Shown here in pieces: positions 25,117 through 39,059 of a DNA stretch of 64,000 nucleotides. The position numbers and the translations under genes were made by a program. The DNA comes from Amaurobius ferox (lineage: Eukaryota > Arthropoda > Arachnida > Araneae > Amaurobiidae): positions 59,285,236 through 59,349,235 of the forward strand of contig OX578137.1 of assembly GCA_951213105.1 (NCBI GenBank), in the 5' to 3' direction. Within the stretch, counting starts at the first letter, position 1. Each line of letters begins with the position of its first letter. The notes beneath the pieces were generated by a model that ran no database searches, was not told the origin of the DNA, and saw only the letters and a list, made by a program, of their open reading frames with translations.

Positions 25117-26160
25117 AACACTTTACAACATAGTGTGTGTGTGCTGAAAAGTGTTTATGACTTTGTTCATTCTGTCTGTCTGTCTGCCCGTTAGCACGAT
25201 AACTGCCGTAAAAATAACTTTATCAAAATGAAATTTTAGTATGTTGTTCAGACGGTCTGTGAGATCTATGGGAATATAAATGAATAATATCACCCAATTA
25301 ATTTTGGACTGAAGCCAGGTTGAATAAATGAAATACATTGAATCCTATGGCACCTAATTTTTTAAACATTTTTTAAACGAATTGCTTCGAAATTCACAAA
25401 TTGCTTCGAAAATTTCAGGAAATATTCAAATTATCCCTTAAAATATATAAAAAAAATTTCAGCAAAATATATTCAGTAGTTTTTCAAATAAAAATTAAAA
25501 TATTAATTACACCCTTTATATGAAGAGATCACGTGACCCACTTCAAAATAAAATATGGCATCCATCTTGTGTCAAAATCGTGATTTTAAAAGTTCTTTTT
25601 AATTCATATTTAGTGTTGTATCCGTCCTAAAACCACTTTATTTCAGCTTAATTTCTCTGCATCTATATTCTGAAACAACGCAATTACAAAATATTCGGGT
25701 TTGAATGGTCATCAAACTTTAATTATTTCTACAACGAAGCCTAAATTTCACTTATGGAGAATGTAAACAAGTCAAACTGTAATGATAAGTTGTATAAGAA
25801 TTACTGAATTTTTTAACGCAAAATTACTTTGCTCTAGAGTCTGTAATATAGCTAATATGAATGAAACATTCATTGATTATACATAGAGAAGCAGACGATT
25901 ATATAGAAGACTTTTTCTATGACGTTTTAAGCATATAGTTAAATTAAGTTTACCTCCATGGTTTTAAGTTTTTATATAAAATAAATTATTGTAGTATTAC
26001 AATGGATGAAAGGAATAAAATGAAAATGTATGAATGAAATAATTACTGTTTTTACATAGAGAGCCAGGCGATTTATATTTCAATGACGTGATTCAAATAA
26101 AATTCATTCATTCTTCGATGAAGTTTTAAGTTTTCAAATATAATAAATTGATTTACTGGC
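25117..26160 (-). mobile_element. Dispersed repeat R2, copy 1
   Basis: On the minus strand this matches 29225-30262 and 53490-54345: 'aaacttaaaacttcatcg', 'aaatataaatcg.ctg.ctct', 'catttaaactc.aaaatatt', 'gatgccatattttattttgaagtg', 'acgt.atctcttcatataa', 'actaattgggtgat.ttattcattta' and a GACAGACAGACA tract near the end. Part of its outer half (25860-26060) is internally duplicated. No coding capacity. The class is not identified; the CTGT/GACA tract is reminiscent of non-autonomous Helitrons but the ends do not match. Confidence 0.7.
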
Positions 26161-26985
26161 TTTGTTATCAACATTAGATATGAAATAAAAATTTTATTTA
26201 AGTATTTGGGCATATTTATTCTATTGTATCTATGATAATAAAGGATGTTTGTCTGTCCGTATCCTCTGTAGAGGAAAATATAAACATCGTACGGCCACAG
26301 AATTGTATACAAGGGTAATTTTGTAAATGATAGATTGTAATAGAACTTTGTACAAGGGGATACCAAGAGAAAACACCTCATTGATATTTTTAATTCAAAT
26401 TAGTTTTTTAGTTATTATATATCAAAATGCTATTTTCAGAGCTTTTCACGTAATTCGGTTCCTTAGCGATCGAAATAGTATCCCAGCGTTTCCTTCTTAA
26501 CACCATTGCTAAGATCGAAAAGTCCCCTTTCAAAGAAACTTTAAACGGAAACCATACCATTAATCCATGAATTTTTGTTAGTTTTTAAGAAATATATACT
26601 CTTGGCGCTTTGACGCCGCAATTCATTCGAAAATTTCGATATATAAAATTTGACTGACAATCCGATATTCATAATTTAACAGGTGTTTTTTTAAAACCGC
26701 ATACTAATAAAAAAATAAAAACCAAATAAAAAATTAATGTTTCTGGGGTCATAAATTCATTTATTATGATTACTATTTATGAGTATCGCAAAAAATCCAG
26801 CTCCAAATGAAGTACGTAGGAAGAATAATATGGCCTTGCGCACACATGCGCTGAGGAAAAACTTCTAAACTGTAATCCTTCATATTCCGCAGTATGTTTT
26901 AACAATCACGTGCCATTTGCAGAGATGGAAGTTTCGGTTTTCTCTGAAGCTGTAACGTCAAGCAATCTGAAGTCACCCATATTAA
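26161..26985. other. No gene seen
   Basis: No supported gene. 26220-26370 has a 'ggatgtttgtctgtccgtatcctctgtagaggaaaat' flavour similar in phrasing to the minisatellite at 44838-45945, possibly a distant relative. Confidence 0.35.
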
Positions 26986-27295
26986 GGCTCCTAAATATAC
27001 AAGCTGACGCAATCGCCAGTTTCACACCAACTGGTTCAGTCTTTTATCGTCTGCCTGTGCTATTTCCATGGCGTACTCCTGTTACATGTCTAATGTTTGA
27101 TGCGCTGTTTAGCTGCACAATTGATGACTTTGCTTTCAAAACATTATCATTCAAGAAAATAGTTTTGAATGCTTTGATTTTCTAGAGATCCCGAGAAAAT
27201 GGCGATAAAGTAACCTTCTTTTTGCCATGAGCAGTCATCGCTTCAACTGGAAGTCAAGATAGTCGCTTTTGCGCCAGCCTACATATATAGGTGCC
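26986..27295. mobile_element. Candidate short inverted-repeat (MITE-like) element
   Basis: The two ends are imperfect inverted repeats: the left 25 bases (from 26986) match the complement of the right 25 bases (27271-27295) at about 19 positions, sharing GGC.CCTA.ATAT and GCTG.CGC. A sequence like one end also occurs near 240. The 91-codon frame at 26910-27185 starts outside the element, has no motif, and is not called. Confidence 0.4.
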
Positions 27296-29224
27296 ATGGC
27301 AGCGTTATATTGATGTAGTGTTTGATAAAGTTTAAGGTAGTTCCAGACTTAAACTGAACCTCGTAGGGAATACTAATCTGTACGCCCTCTGGAGAGATTT
27401 GCACCAGTCATCATCTTCAAACATTTCTAGACTAACTTCTAGACTGGGAGTGTTAGTTACTGGGCTTGTCTGTATTTCGTCAATTTAAAGGAGATACTTT
27501 ATTTGAACTTAAAACATTTAGTACTTGGAATTTTTCAGTCAAATTGAAAATATTTAACAGTCGCCAAATTTGTACCGCAGGTTCACCATAAAAGAAAATA
27601 GAACCCAATGTTTGAATTTCAGTTGAGTCCTCATCCCACATAAAAATAAAAAATTTACTTGTACTATAAAATATATTGATTGTATACACTAGCGAATCCT
27701 GGGGTTTCACCCCCCCCCCAATTAAAATCGTGGCATTGGATAAACGAACGTTTAGATTTATATTGCCGCGTTTTCCACTGTAGTACACATTAATTTTAAT
27801 TTTGTCTATTTTTGTACATCTATAGATCAGTATTAATTAATTCCGAGGAGGTAGATAAATATGAAATGAAGTACCCACTGCGAATAGAGTTACTGTATGA
27901 AAAGTAATAATAATTTATGCACTTTCTCTTTCTTTCTCCAGTATCTATAATGACTACAGTGATGAATGCTTCCGTTTAAGATTGATTTACTTTTAATTAT
28001 TCCTACTACAGTTAAGATATATCATGTAAATAGAAAAACTGTGTGGTTAAAAGAAATGCTTAGCTTCCCTCAAAACCAAGTTCTGGATCCGTCATTATTA
28101 ATATAGATTAAATGAAATTAACCATTTGAAAATGAAATAGTAAATCAAAATCTTTAATTAATCTTATAATGGAGTCATTGTGGATTAATATTAAACAGAA
28201 TTGATAAATATTATAATATAATGTATTGTTGAGTTTATTATTGTCATAATTTATTTGCACATTACTATTATTAATTATTATTTTTTGTACGAAAGTATAT
28301 TTTAAAAAATAAATTTAAAAGCATATTTTGTTGGTATTGAGCAAATATAAGCAAAACTATAAAACTTATCTTGATTGTAACGCTCCACTCGACATTCTCA
28401 TGCATTAATTCTCTAATGTTTAGATCCACTTGTATTAGTGGCGTAGTACGAAATGTTTGGGAGTACCCCCCAATAGCGTAATTAATACATAGGTCATTAA
28501 GCCCCCATATTGGAAAACGAAATCCAACACTGCAAATCTACCCACATGGATGTTATCCCTCTTCACGATATCCTGGCTACACCTATGATTTCCCTAACTT
28601 TAACATTCAAGTAAAAAAATTTGATAGTTGTATGAGCATTTTTAGCGTTTGCTGTGTTGGTTACTGTTTTTCTTATACTGACAAAGAAGACTCTTTATTC
28701 GACAAAGTCTTTATTCAAAAACGCTTTATTTGACAACGGAAACTGTTATTCTTCCGAGGCAAATAACTTCTTTTAGCGTAAATCTTCTGTAGCATATTTA
28801 GTGCCGATTCCTACTCATAAAACAATGCTCTACAAATTAAAATTAGCTTTTTACTTGTCTATCTCACTTTCTTGAGAGTTTGTTATCATAACATTTTAAA
28901 TTCTCTACTAGGAACACAGCAATCACTTTTATTCGATCAAACATACTTTCTTTACTATAGATAAACCTAGCGTGTACACTCTTGGACTTCACCTTACAAA
29001 ATTATTGGAATGCTTCTTGACTTTCCTATTAAACATTATATCATGTGCACAGGAAAAGACCCAAAATAAATTTTAAATCATTGCAAAATATCCATTTATT
29101 TTCTAATAAATTATTAACCTCAAATAACAGATCTCTATAAATTATGCTATATATGCAGATAAAAACAAGAAAGATAAATTATGCATAAAGCATTGATTAT
29201 GAAATACTTTCCAACTGAAATGCA
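27296..29224. other. No gene seen; AT-rich intergenic DNA
   Basis: The minus-strand frame at 27480-27788 has a poly(G) run and no motif. A GC-richer patch at 28430-28580 has no coding frame. Nothing else supported. Confidence 0.4.
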
Positions 29225-30262
29225 ATTTTATTTAAACATCTCTAAAATGTGATACATTCAGTGTAGATATATTTTAAATTATCACAGTACTATATTAATT
29301 TATTATATTTGAAAACTTAAAACTTCATCGGAAAAAATGAGGCCAAAAAATAAAAAACATCAAAAAATATTCAAGTGACGTTGTCGAAATATAAATCGCC
29401 TGTCTCTCTATGTAAAAGCAATGAATATTTCATTCATATAAGAATATGAATATTTCATTCATTTCATTTATTCCAGACTCCAGAGCTAAATCATTTTGCG
29501 TAAAAAAAATTCTTCAATTCTGGATGGGGAAAAATCAGCTAAAAGCCTTTAAAGGCAAGTCCCCGGCTTGGATTAATCAGCAATTCTTATACAACTCATC
29601 TTACAATCACTTGTTTGCTTTCTGCCTCCATTAAAATTAGGTTTCGTTGCAGAAATAATCAAAGTTTGATGATCATTTAAACTCAAAAATATTATAATTG
29701 CTTTGGCACAGAATACAGATACGCAGAAAATACTAAAAAATAACGCGGTTTTAAGACGTATACAGCACTAAATATAAATTTAAAAGAACTTTAAAAATCA
29801 AGATTTTTACACTGAGAAAATGATGGATGCCATATTTTATTTTGAAGTGCGTCACGTAATCTCTTCATATAATATGGGTGCAATTATTATTTTGATTTTT
29901 AAACTACCGAACATATTTTACTGAAACTTTTTTATATATTTTATGGGATAATTTTAATACTTTCTAAAATTTTCGAAGCAATTTGTGAATTTCAACTTCA
30001 GTTAAAAAATATTTGAAAAATTAAGTCCCATAGGGTTCAATGTATTTCATTTTTTCAATCCGGGTTCAAATCGAAAACTAATTGAGTGATGTTATTCATT
30101 TACATTCCCATTTGTCCCAGAGACCGTCTCAACAACATATTAAAATTTCATTTTGGTAAAGTTATTCTTACGGCAGTTATCGTGCGAACGGACAGACAAA
30201 CAGACAAAATGAGCAAAGTCATAAACACTTTTCAACTGCATTGGAAAGTGTTAAAAATGAAG
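29225..30262 (+). mobile_element. Dispersed repeat R2, copy 2
   Basis: Direct counterpart of 53490-54345 and inverted relative to 25117-26160. Shared blocks include 'aaacatctctaaaatg.gatacattcag' at the left end, 'atggatgccata.tt.attttgaagtgcgt' in the middle, and 'gaccgtctcaa.aacatattaaaatttcattttg' before a GACAGACAAACAGACA tract at the right end. The short plus-strand frames (29446-29634, 30086-30268) are not conserved as protein among the copies. Confidence 0.75.
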
Positions 30263-31719
30263 TTTTAAATCATTATTTTTATAAGGACCCCTTCTCTCTA
30301 TATAAATTATGTTTTTTGTTCCTTTGTACTTCTAATGTAATCTTAATTACATTAATATTCAATTTTCAAGTGCATATAAATTTTAGTTTTATTTTCAAAT
30401 ATAAAACTTTGACAATAATAGTGATAATAGTCTTTAATTTTAATTATGAATCATGACGCTGAAAATTAATATTTAAAGTTGCATTTACTTCCCACATATC
30501 TAATTATTTTCAGATTCTTCCGGCATAACATTACATAACATTCAAATATAAAGTTTAGTTGATGTAGAAATTCTAATTATATGCTTTTTTTTTCAAGACA
30601 CACGTTAATAGCATAAAAGCGAAAAATCTAATTTAATAATTTAATTGAAAATTCTTGAAATGCTTTAGTAATAATGTATTGCCTTGAATCATTGTGTGTT
30701 TTGTTAAAAATTGAGGTAAAGATATTATGTAGAGTTCATAGTGCTATTCTGGACAAATTAGAATCATAATAAGCATCCTAAATATTGCGCTGTGTAATTT
30801 TAAAACCCATTTATAAATTTCTGTTGCTGTTCGAACCGCATGCACAGAAATTAATGAAAGACAAATTAGTACTTTTGAATCTTAATTAAAAATCTGGATA
30901 CCTCTTAAAATTATTTATTTTAAAATTATCTTAAAAATAAAATCACTGTTTTCAAAATACATATAAATTGCGAATACTAATAAACATTTTTAAGAGAATT
31001 TTAAGAGATTCGATTTTGATTCGATATGATAACGCGAAACTAAAAAAAACTCATTCAGAAACTTGTGATTTTATTACTTCAAATTACTTCATGTTTTAAC
31101 CTATTTTCTCATAAAAATAACACTGATGTAAAACACCATACCTTATCACAATAAATGAAATTGGTGCTTGTTTGAATACATCGTTCTACTAATTAGTTGA
31201 AGAGCATAAATAAATTATTAGCATAAGCAAATTAGGTGACTACAATTGTTTCAAAACAAATATGAGCCCACTCCCTTAAGTAAGAATCAAAGTCCTTTTT
31301 AAACTGTCTAAGTTGTAATGGGGTCAAAAATGCAACTATGAAATTTTGATGAATTTACGTTTCTTGTGCACCTGAATTTATTAATTCTCTATTTTGTTAA
31401 TATAATATCTATGTATGTCTATGTACTTTGCCTGATATATGTGGAGGAAATTGGTGGAAATGAATGAAATTTGGCTTGATTATTTCATTCAATAAACATG
31501 AGAAATCTGTTTATTTTAGGGAATTCAGTCTAGGAAAAAAAGCTTGTATTCGTCCAATATGTATTTTCTAATATAAAATAATTTATAAAAATAATATATT
31601 AAAAAATAGCTATTTTGCATATAATTTTTATTGTCTTCTGTAACCTAATTAACAATAATTTAAAACTGCTGGTTATTCGTTACCTATCCATATGTTTAGG
31701 ATACTGTTTTCCTTTTTTA
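30263..31719. other. No gene seen; AT-rich intergenic DNA
   Basis: No supported feature on either strand. Confidence 0.4.
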
Positions 31720-32050
31720 TTACTTTCCTTATATACAATAATGTATAAGGAAAGTATGTGACGGGATCGTAATGAATTGTGACGGGATCGAAAATTCGGA
31801 ATCGAGTTTTCGGCGGGAGAGCACGTTTCAAGCATCTCTAACACGAATCGAACATTTTTAAAGTGATGTCGCTCTCTGTGTGTGTGCGCGCGCGTTTGTG
31901 TGTGTGTGTGTGTGTACGATAACTGACGATCGAATGGATCGATTCGAACGAAATTTGGTACAAAATTTTTAATCCGTAAACACTGGAAGCCTATTGTTTT
32001 TATAAGCAATCGAATGTTCCCTCCTAAGAACCCTCCTAAATTTTCGAGTA
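31720..32050 (+). mobile_element. Repeat R1, copy A (right-truncated)
   Basis: It starts with the R1 terminal palindrome, ACTTTCCTTATA then TATAAGGAAAGT (31722-31760). It continues through the 'gacgggatcgaaaattcg' block, the 'gagagcacgtttcaagcat' block, a GT/GC tract, 'acgataactgacg' and 'tttggtacaa', and ends after 'cctaaattttcgagt'. Copy B starts about 15 bp later. The distal two thirds of R1 are missing. Confidence 0.8.
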
Positions 32051-32064
32051 TTTATCAATTGTTT

Positions 32065-33006
32065 TTACTTTCCTTATAGTATACGTAATGTATAAGGAAA
32101 GTATTGTGACGGGGTCGAAAATTCGAATTCGACTTTTCGACGGGAGAGCACGTTTCAAGCATCCCTGATCACGAATCAAACATTTTTGAAGTGATGTCTG
32201 TGTGTGTGTGTGTGTGAAAGTATGTGTGTATGCGTGTCAGTGAGCCTGTGGAGACGATAACTGACGGACGAATGGACCGATTCGAATGCAATTTGGTACA
32301 AAAATCACAATCCATAAACACTGGAAGCCTATTATTTTTATACGCAATCGAGTGTTCAGAACCCTCCTAAATTTTCGAGTGAAATTTTGAAAAATTCGTC
32401 TAAAAATCAAAACCTCTAATAAAGTTACACAAATAGACATTTCTTATGCAAATTTTCATTAGAAAACGATTGACATAAATTTTAGAACGCAAACATGAAC
32501 CGTTCTCGAGTTATTGCACATTTTTCAAAAAAATTATCAAAAAATCATATTAAATAAAAAAGAATATTTCTATTGAGAAACATGTTCACTTTTCATATGT
32601 AATGCCATGCAATAAATTGGGTGACATGATTCTCGTGGATCTAGCTCGTTCCATTCATGAAAAAGATGCTTTGAGTAATACTTTTGTATTTGAACGCCAA
32701 TAGTCATTTATCAGCTGTAAGAATAACTTATTTTTCCGTCCATAACGCTTGACGAGATTTTGGCGACGAATTTGGTGGAATGTCGCCAACTTAGGGACTA
32801 TTTAAATGTTGCTAAATTAACGGAAAACTCGCCAAATGGATAAAAATGACGCTAAATCAATGAAAATAACGACTCATTGGAAAAAATTCAATATCTTGAA
32901 AACAAATTAGTATCTACTATAAGAATAACATTGTTTTAACTGTAAATGTAGTAAATTTATTGCATTATATAACGAAAGTCATGTGGTATCCACATCAGAT
33001 TTTTTA
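32065..33006 (+). mobile_element. Repeat R1, copy B (full length, ~940 bp)
   Basis: Left end is the palindrome ACTTTCCTTATA...TATAAGGAAAGT. The middle has a GT tract at 32197-32215 with no SINE inserted, making it an empty-site paralogue of copy E. The right end is 'tgcattatat.acgaaagtcatgtgg.atccacatcagatttttt', with a short hairpin (ATGTGG/CCACAT) and T run. No coding capacity. Both ends share the ACTTTCC...GGAAAGT motif as subterminal inverted repeats. Confidence 0.85.
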
Positions 33007-33404
33007 AATAAGGAATAAGGCAATTTTTTCATTTTTTTTTCAGTTTTTATAGAGAGAGCATTCAAGGTAGAAAGAAAATTCTGATATGTTTGTGTTAAGA
33101 CAATTTTTTTTATAAATATGTCAATTTCTGAATAAAACATTGTTTCTTATACATCGCAGGTTCTGACTCTTATGATATTTATCTAAATATTCATATATAT
33201 CCAACTTCCAATTTTTCTGTTGAAGAAATATTCATCTACTTCTGGTAAGGAAACATTCAAATAAAACAAGAAATTTATGAAGGAACCTTTGTATGATAGT
33301 ATGTGATATGTACAGTTCATTTTCGAAAGAATTAAGCATTATAAACACTTTCGTACATATATTTCGTACTGTAATGCGAATTTTTGAAAAACCGGTAAGC
33401 AACC

Positions 33405-33800
33405 CCAGAATTGGAAGAAAAAATCTTTAGTAAACCCCCAACTCCCTTTAAAATTTAATACTGAATCCATATCAGTAATTATCTAAGCTCAATCTTTACC
33501 ATTGTTTAGGATACCTTTCTCTTTCTCTTTTTTTGAAGGAAGATGTTGCAAAAAATGTTAACTTTTAAATCGAAAGTGACATCTAAAGAACCAGAAGAGG
33601 AAATCTTTTGTAATCCCTCCTGGCACATTTTGACATTGGTGTTGAACCCATATCAGCCATCACATAAGCTCTATATAGCCAATATTTATTTATATGTTCT
33701 TCAAGGGAAATGAAATAATTTGAATCGGGAATGACATCTAAAGAGTCGGAGGAGGAAATCCTTGAAGCACTCAGTTTACTCAAACTCAATATATCGGATT
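33405..33800. repeat. Degenerate tandem repeat, ~165-180-bp unit
   Basis: The phrase 'tgacatctaaagaaccagaagaggaaat' near 33570 recurs as 'tgacatctaaagagtcggaggaggaaat' near 33732, with an older relative near 33410. 'acccatatcag' also recurs. The minus-strand frame over it is spurious. Confidence 0.6.
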
Positions 33801-35301
33801 GCAACTGTCTGTCATTTTGCAGAACTTTGCTTGTCAATGTCCTCTTTTGATAAAATAATGAAATCCGCAAGATTTTGATTTGTCATCAGAGTACCTTAAA
33901 ATTTAAGATCTTCAAATTTTGCAATTTTTACTATAACGATATCTGCATGACAATGAGCAGACCGAATTTCAACTATCTGACATAAACACATTTCCTGTGG
34001 AACTTCGATGAATAGTGACATATTTTAAGAGAATGCAGGTTTTGACAAGTCAATAAAATACTCTTGAATAAACTCTTTTATTCGTCTGCTTTAGAGTTTA
34101 GGTACAAAGTAAAAATTTCATAGAAAACAAACTGTACTAAAATTTGGAGCATTGAGACAATAAAAATGGCTTGGGCAATATAAATTAAATTAAAACGCTT
34201 CTGTTCATCATGCCTACCTGTTAGAAAATTCAGAAATCAACGTTCTACTGCTGTTAGTTTCTGAAATACAGGGGGGTTATAAACGCCACTTGATGGGCTG
34301 TGTAAAAGGTGTCTGTCAGAACTTTAAACATTAAATGTTAAATATTTTAACCTAAATTGGTTGGTGCTCTTTATCTTCATGTTGATATATTCTTCTAAAA
34401 CATTTACATTATTCAAATGCATACTGCAGCTATGCTTTCTTATGTCTTATAAAATATGTACAGATTCCAAGACCCATCTAAATTTGGCATTTCAGTCGTT
34501 ACGCTGGGCAGATAGTACAATTCATATTCGCATTATCCATTACTACAATATTTTGAATCATATTTATATATAACATTATATTTGTATAAAGTAAATGATA
34601 AGTTACAGATAATAATAAGATTTTTAAGTTTGTCTGAGATACATTTAACATTAATTTTATCTTTACATTAACGGTGACTTAATTATTTAAATCTCTAAAA
34701 TAAAAACTCCATTAGACGCAGTATACAAACCAATCAAATTAGGCTCAAAACTGTGGTAAAAAAAAAATTATTTAAAACAGCAGATTTAAGCATGTCTTCA
34801 GGTTAGAATCTAGAGTTATTTCATTATTTTCGTCTTCTATGTGAATTAACCCTTGTCTGTTAATGAGTTTTTCAATTTCATTTGCCATGAAGAGGAAAAG
34901 GATTATTTTTTGTCCTTCAAAACCAATTTACAACCAAATTTTCATGAAGAAGAAATACTTTTTATGTCTTCTTATCAACCTTACGAATAAATTTATATGA
35001 AAGAAATTGCCTTCAAAACTGATTAGCACCCAGAAAAAGGCTAATTTTTGCCTTTAAAACTTATTGATATCTTTGTATTAAAAATTAGTTTTCGCCTTCT
35101 AAACCAGTTGACATCCAAATTTGTATTGTATGCTGTAGTTATACGATTTCATATTAACGACAGGCATGGTAGAAAAAAGTTATCAACCGATTTTAAAGGA
35201 AAAACAGAGCCTTTTTCGTCAAAAATAAATTTAGGTAGATACCTAATAATACCTTTCAATTTTTATACTCCAATAAACAAATTAAGATTTAACTAACTTC
35301 T
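33801..35301. other. No gene seen; weak short repeats
   Basis: 34880-35125 holds a degenerate short repeat built on phrases like 'ccttcaaaac..att.acaaccaaattt'. No coding feature recognised; the frame at 35048-35296 runs through it without motif. Confidence 0.4.
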
Positions 35302-35425
35302 AAAGAACCTTGCTGCTCCAAACCCTGGATTTTTGAACTGGTCAGCTGGCGCTCTATTGTTGAACTATTGGGATGTAATTGCAAGCTCTTATTGTCGTAG
35401 CGGACTCCGAAAACTTTACAAAAGC
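35302..35425 (-). mobile_element. SINE-B, tRNA-derived fragment
   Basis: On the minus strand a degenerate tRNA-like head, 'tagttcaacaatagagcgcc', is followed by a decayed B-box region and 'agcaaggttctt'. The flanking phrase GCAAGCTCTTATTGTCG on the plus strand matches the copy at 51693 (GCAAGCTCTTGCCGTCG). Both boxes are decayed, so this is an old copy. Confidence 0.6.
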
Positions 35426-38164
35426 AATATAAAAACCTGCATTTATCCTTTTCGCGTTTTCACATCGAATTATGCTGCTTATAAAATATAAAGCAACTCG
35501 AGTAACAATCAGAATATTTCAAAATGCGTATGTATATACTGAGCGCCGCGTAACACAAGTCTTTCAAAGCATCAACTTTAAGTTTAAAATATTTTGGGTT
35601 AAAACACCACATAAAATCACCTATAGATCTTTTAAAATTCAGTGATGACTCCATCGATAACCTCTTGTAAAATTGAACTACAATAAATTTCCATAAATTT
35701 ATTAATTTTCTCAGTCTCATTTGTTTCGTTTACAACAAAATAATATGCACCTATGATAGCAAAGTAAGCAGCATAATTTATTTATTTGTTAATGGCCAGA
35801 TACTTGATACATTCATTCATTCGCCTATATATCGACCAGAAGCTTGGACCATTTAGCCGTCACACGACATTGCCCTGGAACACACTACGCCTAGCAATAC
35901 AACATCAAAGTCAGCAGGTGGGACTGGAACTCATAATCCGGCAGATGAGTGAGCACCAGGAAACGCTTAACTTGACTGGTAAGTTACATAATTGAAACAA
36001 CTTAATCTTTAAAATGACAAACTAATATGAAGTTTGACCATGCATGATAGATTTATCAGGATCGGATGTAAGTTTAAAATTAAATATTGTCTTCCTAAAG
36101 TTAAATTATTTTATGGTCCAAGTTTGTTATGACCAAAACGTATTACACTGGTTATGTCGCAAAACCTTCGAAATTAACCTCAAGTACGAGCTCACTTACC
36201 ATAGCAAAAATAAAACAATACATTAGGAAATAAGTACACAACTTTATCTTTAAATTAATATTCATTTAACACTCAATTATCTCAATTATAATTAATATGT
36301 AATTACGAAAATTGCTAATTAATCATTTCAATAAGTTACCCAGGAGGTTTGAATGTAAAACCGTTTTTCTAATCGAAAAAAATTTCGAGGAAAAGAACTC
36401 GACCGGTAAAGCTGGCATATACCTCTGTTACAGTTGAATTGCTTCAATGATCCACGCCTTTTGTCGCTGGAATCTTCGACGTTCTTTTTCATATCTTATT
36501 GACTGTACAGCTTGATTTTTTTTATCGTCTGCACAACTCAATTTTTGCTAACTTCATCCTTATAATTCTTAACCTCGTCTTATTTCTTCGCAGTACTAAA
36601 CTTCATCTAATATTAGTCTCACACATTTTTGTGTGGCACAAGCATCTTCTTGTGCTCCGGGGAAAAACGCCTTAACTGACTTTCATTGGCCAATGCATTT
36701 ATGTGATATTGGAGTGCATCTTGAATGACTCCTATGAAGCTATTTGAAATTGTACAAGTCTTACCCGGAGGTATTGTTTACGTCCAAGATGACGTCCATC
36801 GCCATTTTTGATTTTATGGATTTATGGGTCGTAAACTTCTCCAGATCAAGACTATCAAATGTGACTTCGCTTGTCTAACTCCTTTTTTCAATTAAAATAA
36901 CCAAAATGTTTCTAAATGGTTTCATACTTTATATTTTCTGATTACTTGATGTCTATGCTACAATCCTCAACAAATGGGATGGGCATATTCGGTTCACTAC
37001 AGCTCTTCTGTATCATAACCATTATATTTCGAAAGATCCGAAATCCAATTACATTTCCTTTAAAGGCGTTACTCGTTTGTGACTCACTTTTAGTTTCTGA
37101 GATAGTATAGGCATTACAAAATTTATAAAAGCCAAGTTTTCAATCTTCTTCAACTTGACAAGACGATTGTTCAGAAAATATAAGAGCTTGGTAAAAGCAA
37201 ACTATTGACCTGAGGAAAATTTTTGACTGTTTCTGTTTGTATCTATCATTAGCAGATGTTTAGAGAGACTGTTTAGATCAAAAGTAAGCAGAGTGAAGAG
37301 ATAATTCGCTCTAACAAAAAAACTGTTCGAAATATTAAAATATTGAAGTTACTTTTGCATATTCTTAAGTAATACACTTCCAAAGCATTATGAATTGTTT
37401 ATACAGTTATCAATTAAATTCGGAGATATGGCTCAATTTTAACCCTGAATGGACTTACTAGTTCATAAGCGAATTGCAACAACATTTTGTGCTGTATGCT
37501 TATGTTGTGTTTTTCTGGCTGTTGTTAAGCTCGACTGTATTGTTTTATTTGTTGTATTAAAAATTTTGATTAGATCTGATTTTAATTGTCATAATCCTCA
37601 AGTGTTTAAATTTTTCGTAACACTCCGATTTCAGCCAGAGATACAGCCATTCATAGATGTTATGCACATCAAAAACAGGAAAAGCATATTAACTTTCTGT
37701 ACATAAGGCTCGATAATCTATGAATGAAACAATTTTATCCAGAACCCATTTACTCGATAATAGATAATGGAGACAATTGTCTCTCTCATGCTTTCAAAGG
37801 ATATTTATGTCATGAACTATACCCCGGAGAATAAGATATTCTCAGAAATATTAAATAGAATGTGGAAATAACGGGGAAGCAGTTATTGTTTAGAGGATAT
37901 AGTAGATTTTGCTAAACAATATGCTATACAGAGAAAATCATTTTAATATTTGAATGAAGATGATGTTTTTATGTCAGGTACCTAAACAAAGAAAATATAA
38001 AGCTATTTCTAGTATCTTAATTTTAGTTGTGTATTTATTTTATTTTAACTCTATTTACAACCGTTTATTTAACTTGATCTGATGTTTGTTTGCTTGTCAG
38101 TGTGGGTAAAATATTTTAAGACCCTAAATAATCAGGTTTAAATAACCACGGTAAGGTAAAATTT
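35426..38164. other. No gene seen; AT-rich intergenic DNA
   Basis: Several 60-90-codon frames occur on both strands but none has a recognisable motif, and composition is as in the flanks. A multi-exon host gene with short exons cannot be excluded from sequence reading alone. Confidence 0.4.
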
Positions 38165-38641
<477 letters not shown>

Positions 38642-38773
38642 CATAGCAAACATATAAGATTAAAATTAATTCCACAGTTATCCAATTATTCTCCAGAAGT
38701 TGGCGCAAAGCAGCACACTCTCCTAAAGTAACATACAAAATTCATATGAAAAAAGGTGGGGGAATGATACAAT

Positions 38774-38927
38774 ATATATATATATATATATGTGTGTATA
38801 CAATACAATATATATATATATATATATGTATACAATACAATATATATATATATATATGTATATAACATGTATATGTATATATATATCATATATATATATA
38901 TATACATACATATATATATATATATAT

Positions 38928-38970
<43 letters not shown>

Positions 38971-38992
38971 TAGATATATACACACACACAGA
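38774..38992. repeat. TA, GTATA and GATA microsatellite cluster
   Basis: Repeated blocks of 'caatacaatatatatata' alternate with 'tgtata', followed by about 40 bp of GATA/TAGA repeats at 38930-38970 and a short ACAC run. Confidence 0.95.
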
Positions 38993-39059
38993 CAAATATA
39001 TATTATACAATTATTACAATATATTATACAATATATTACAATGCACACAAATATATATT

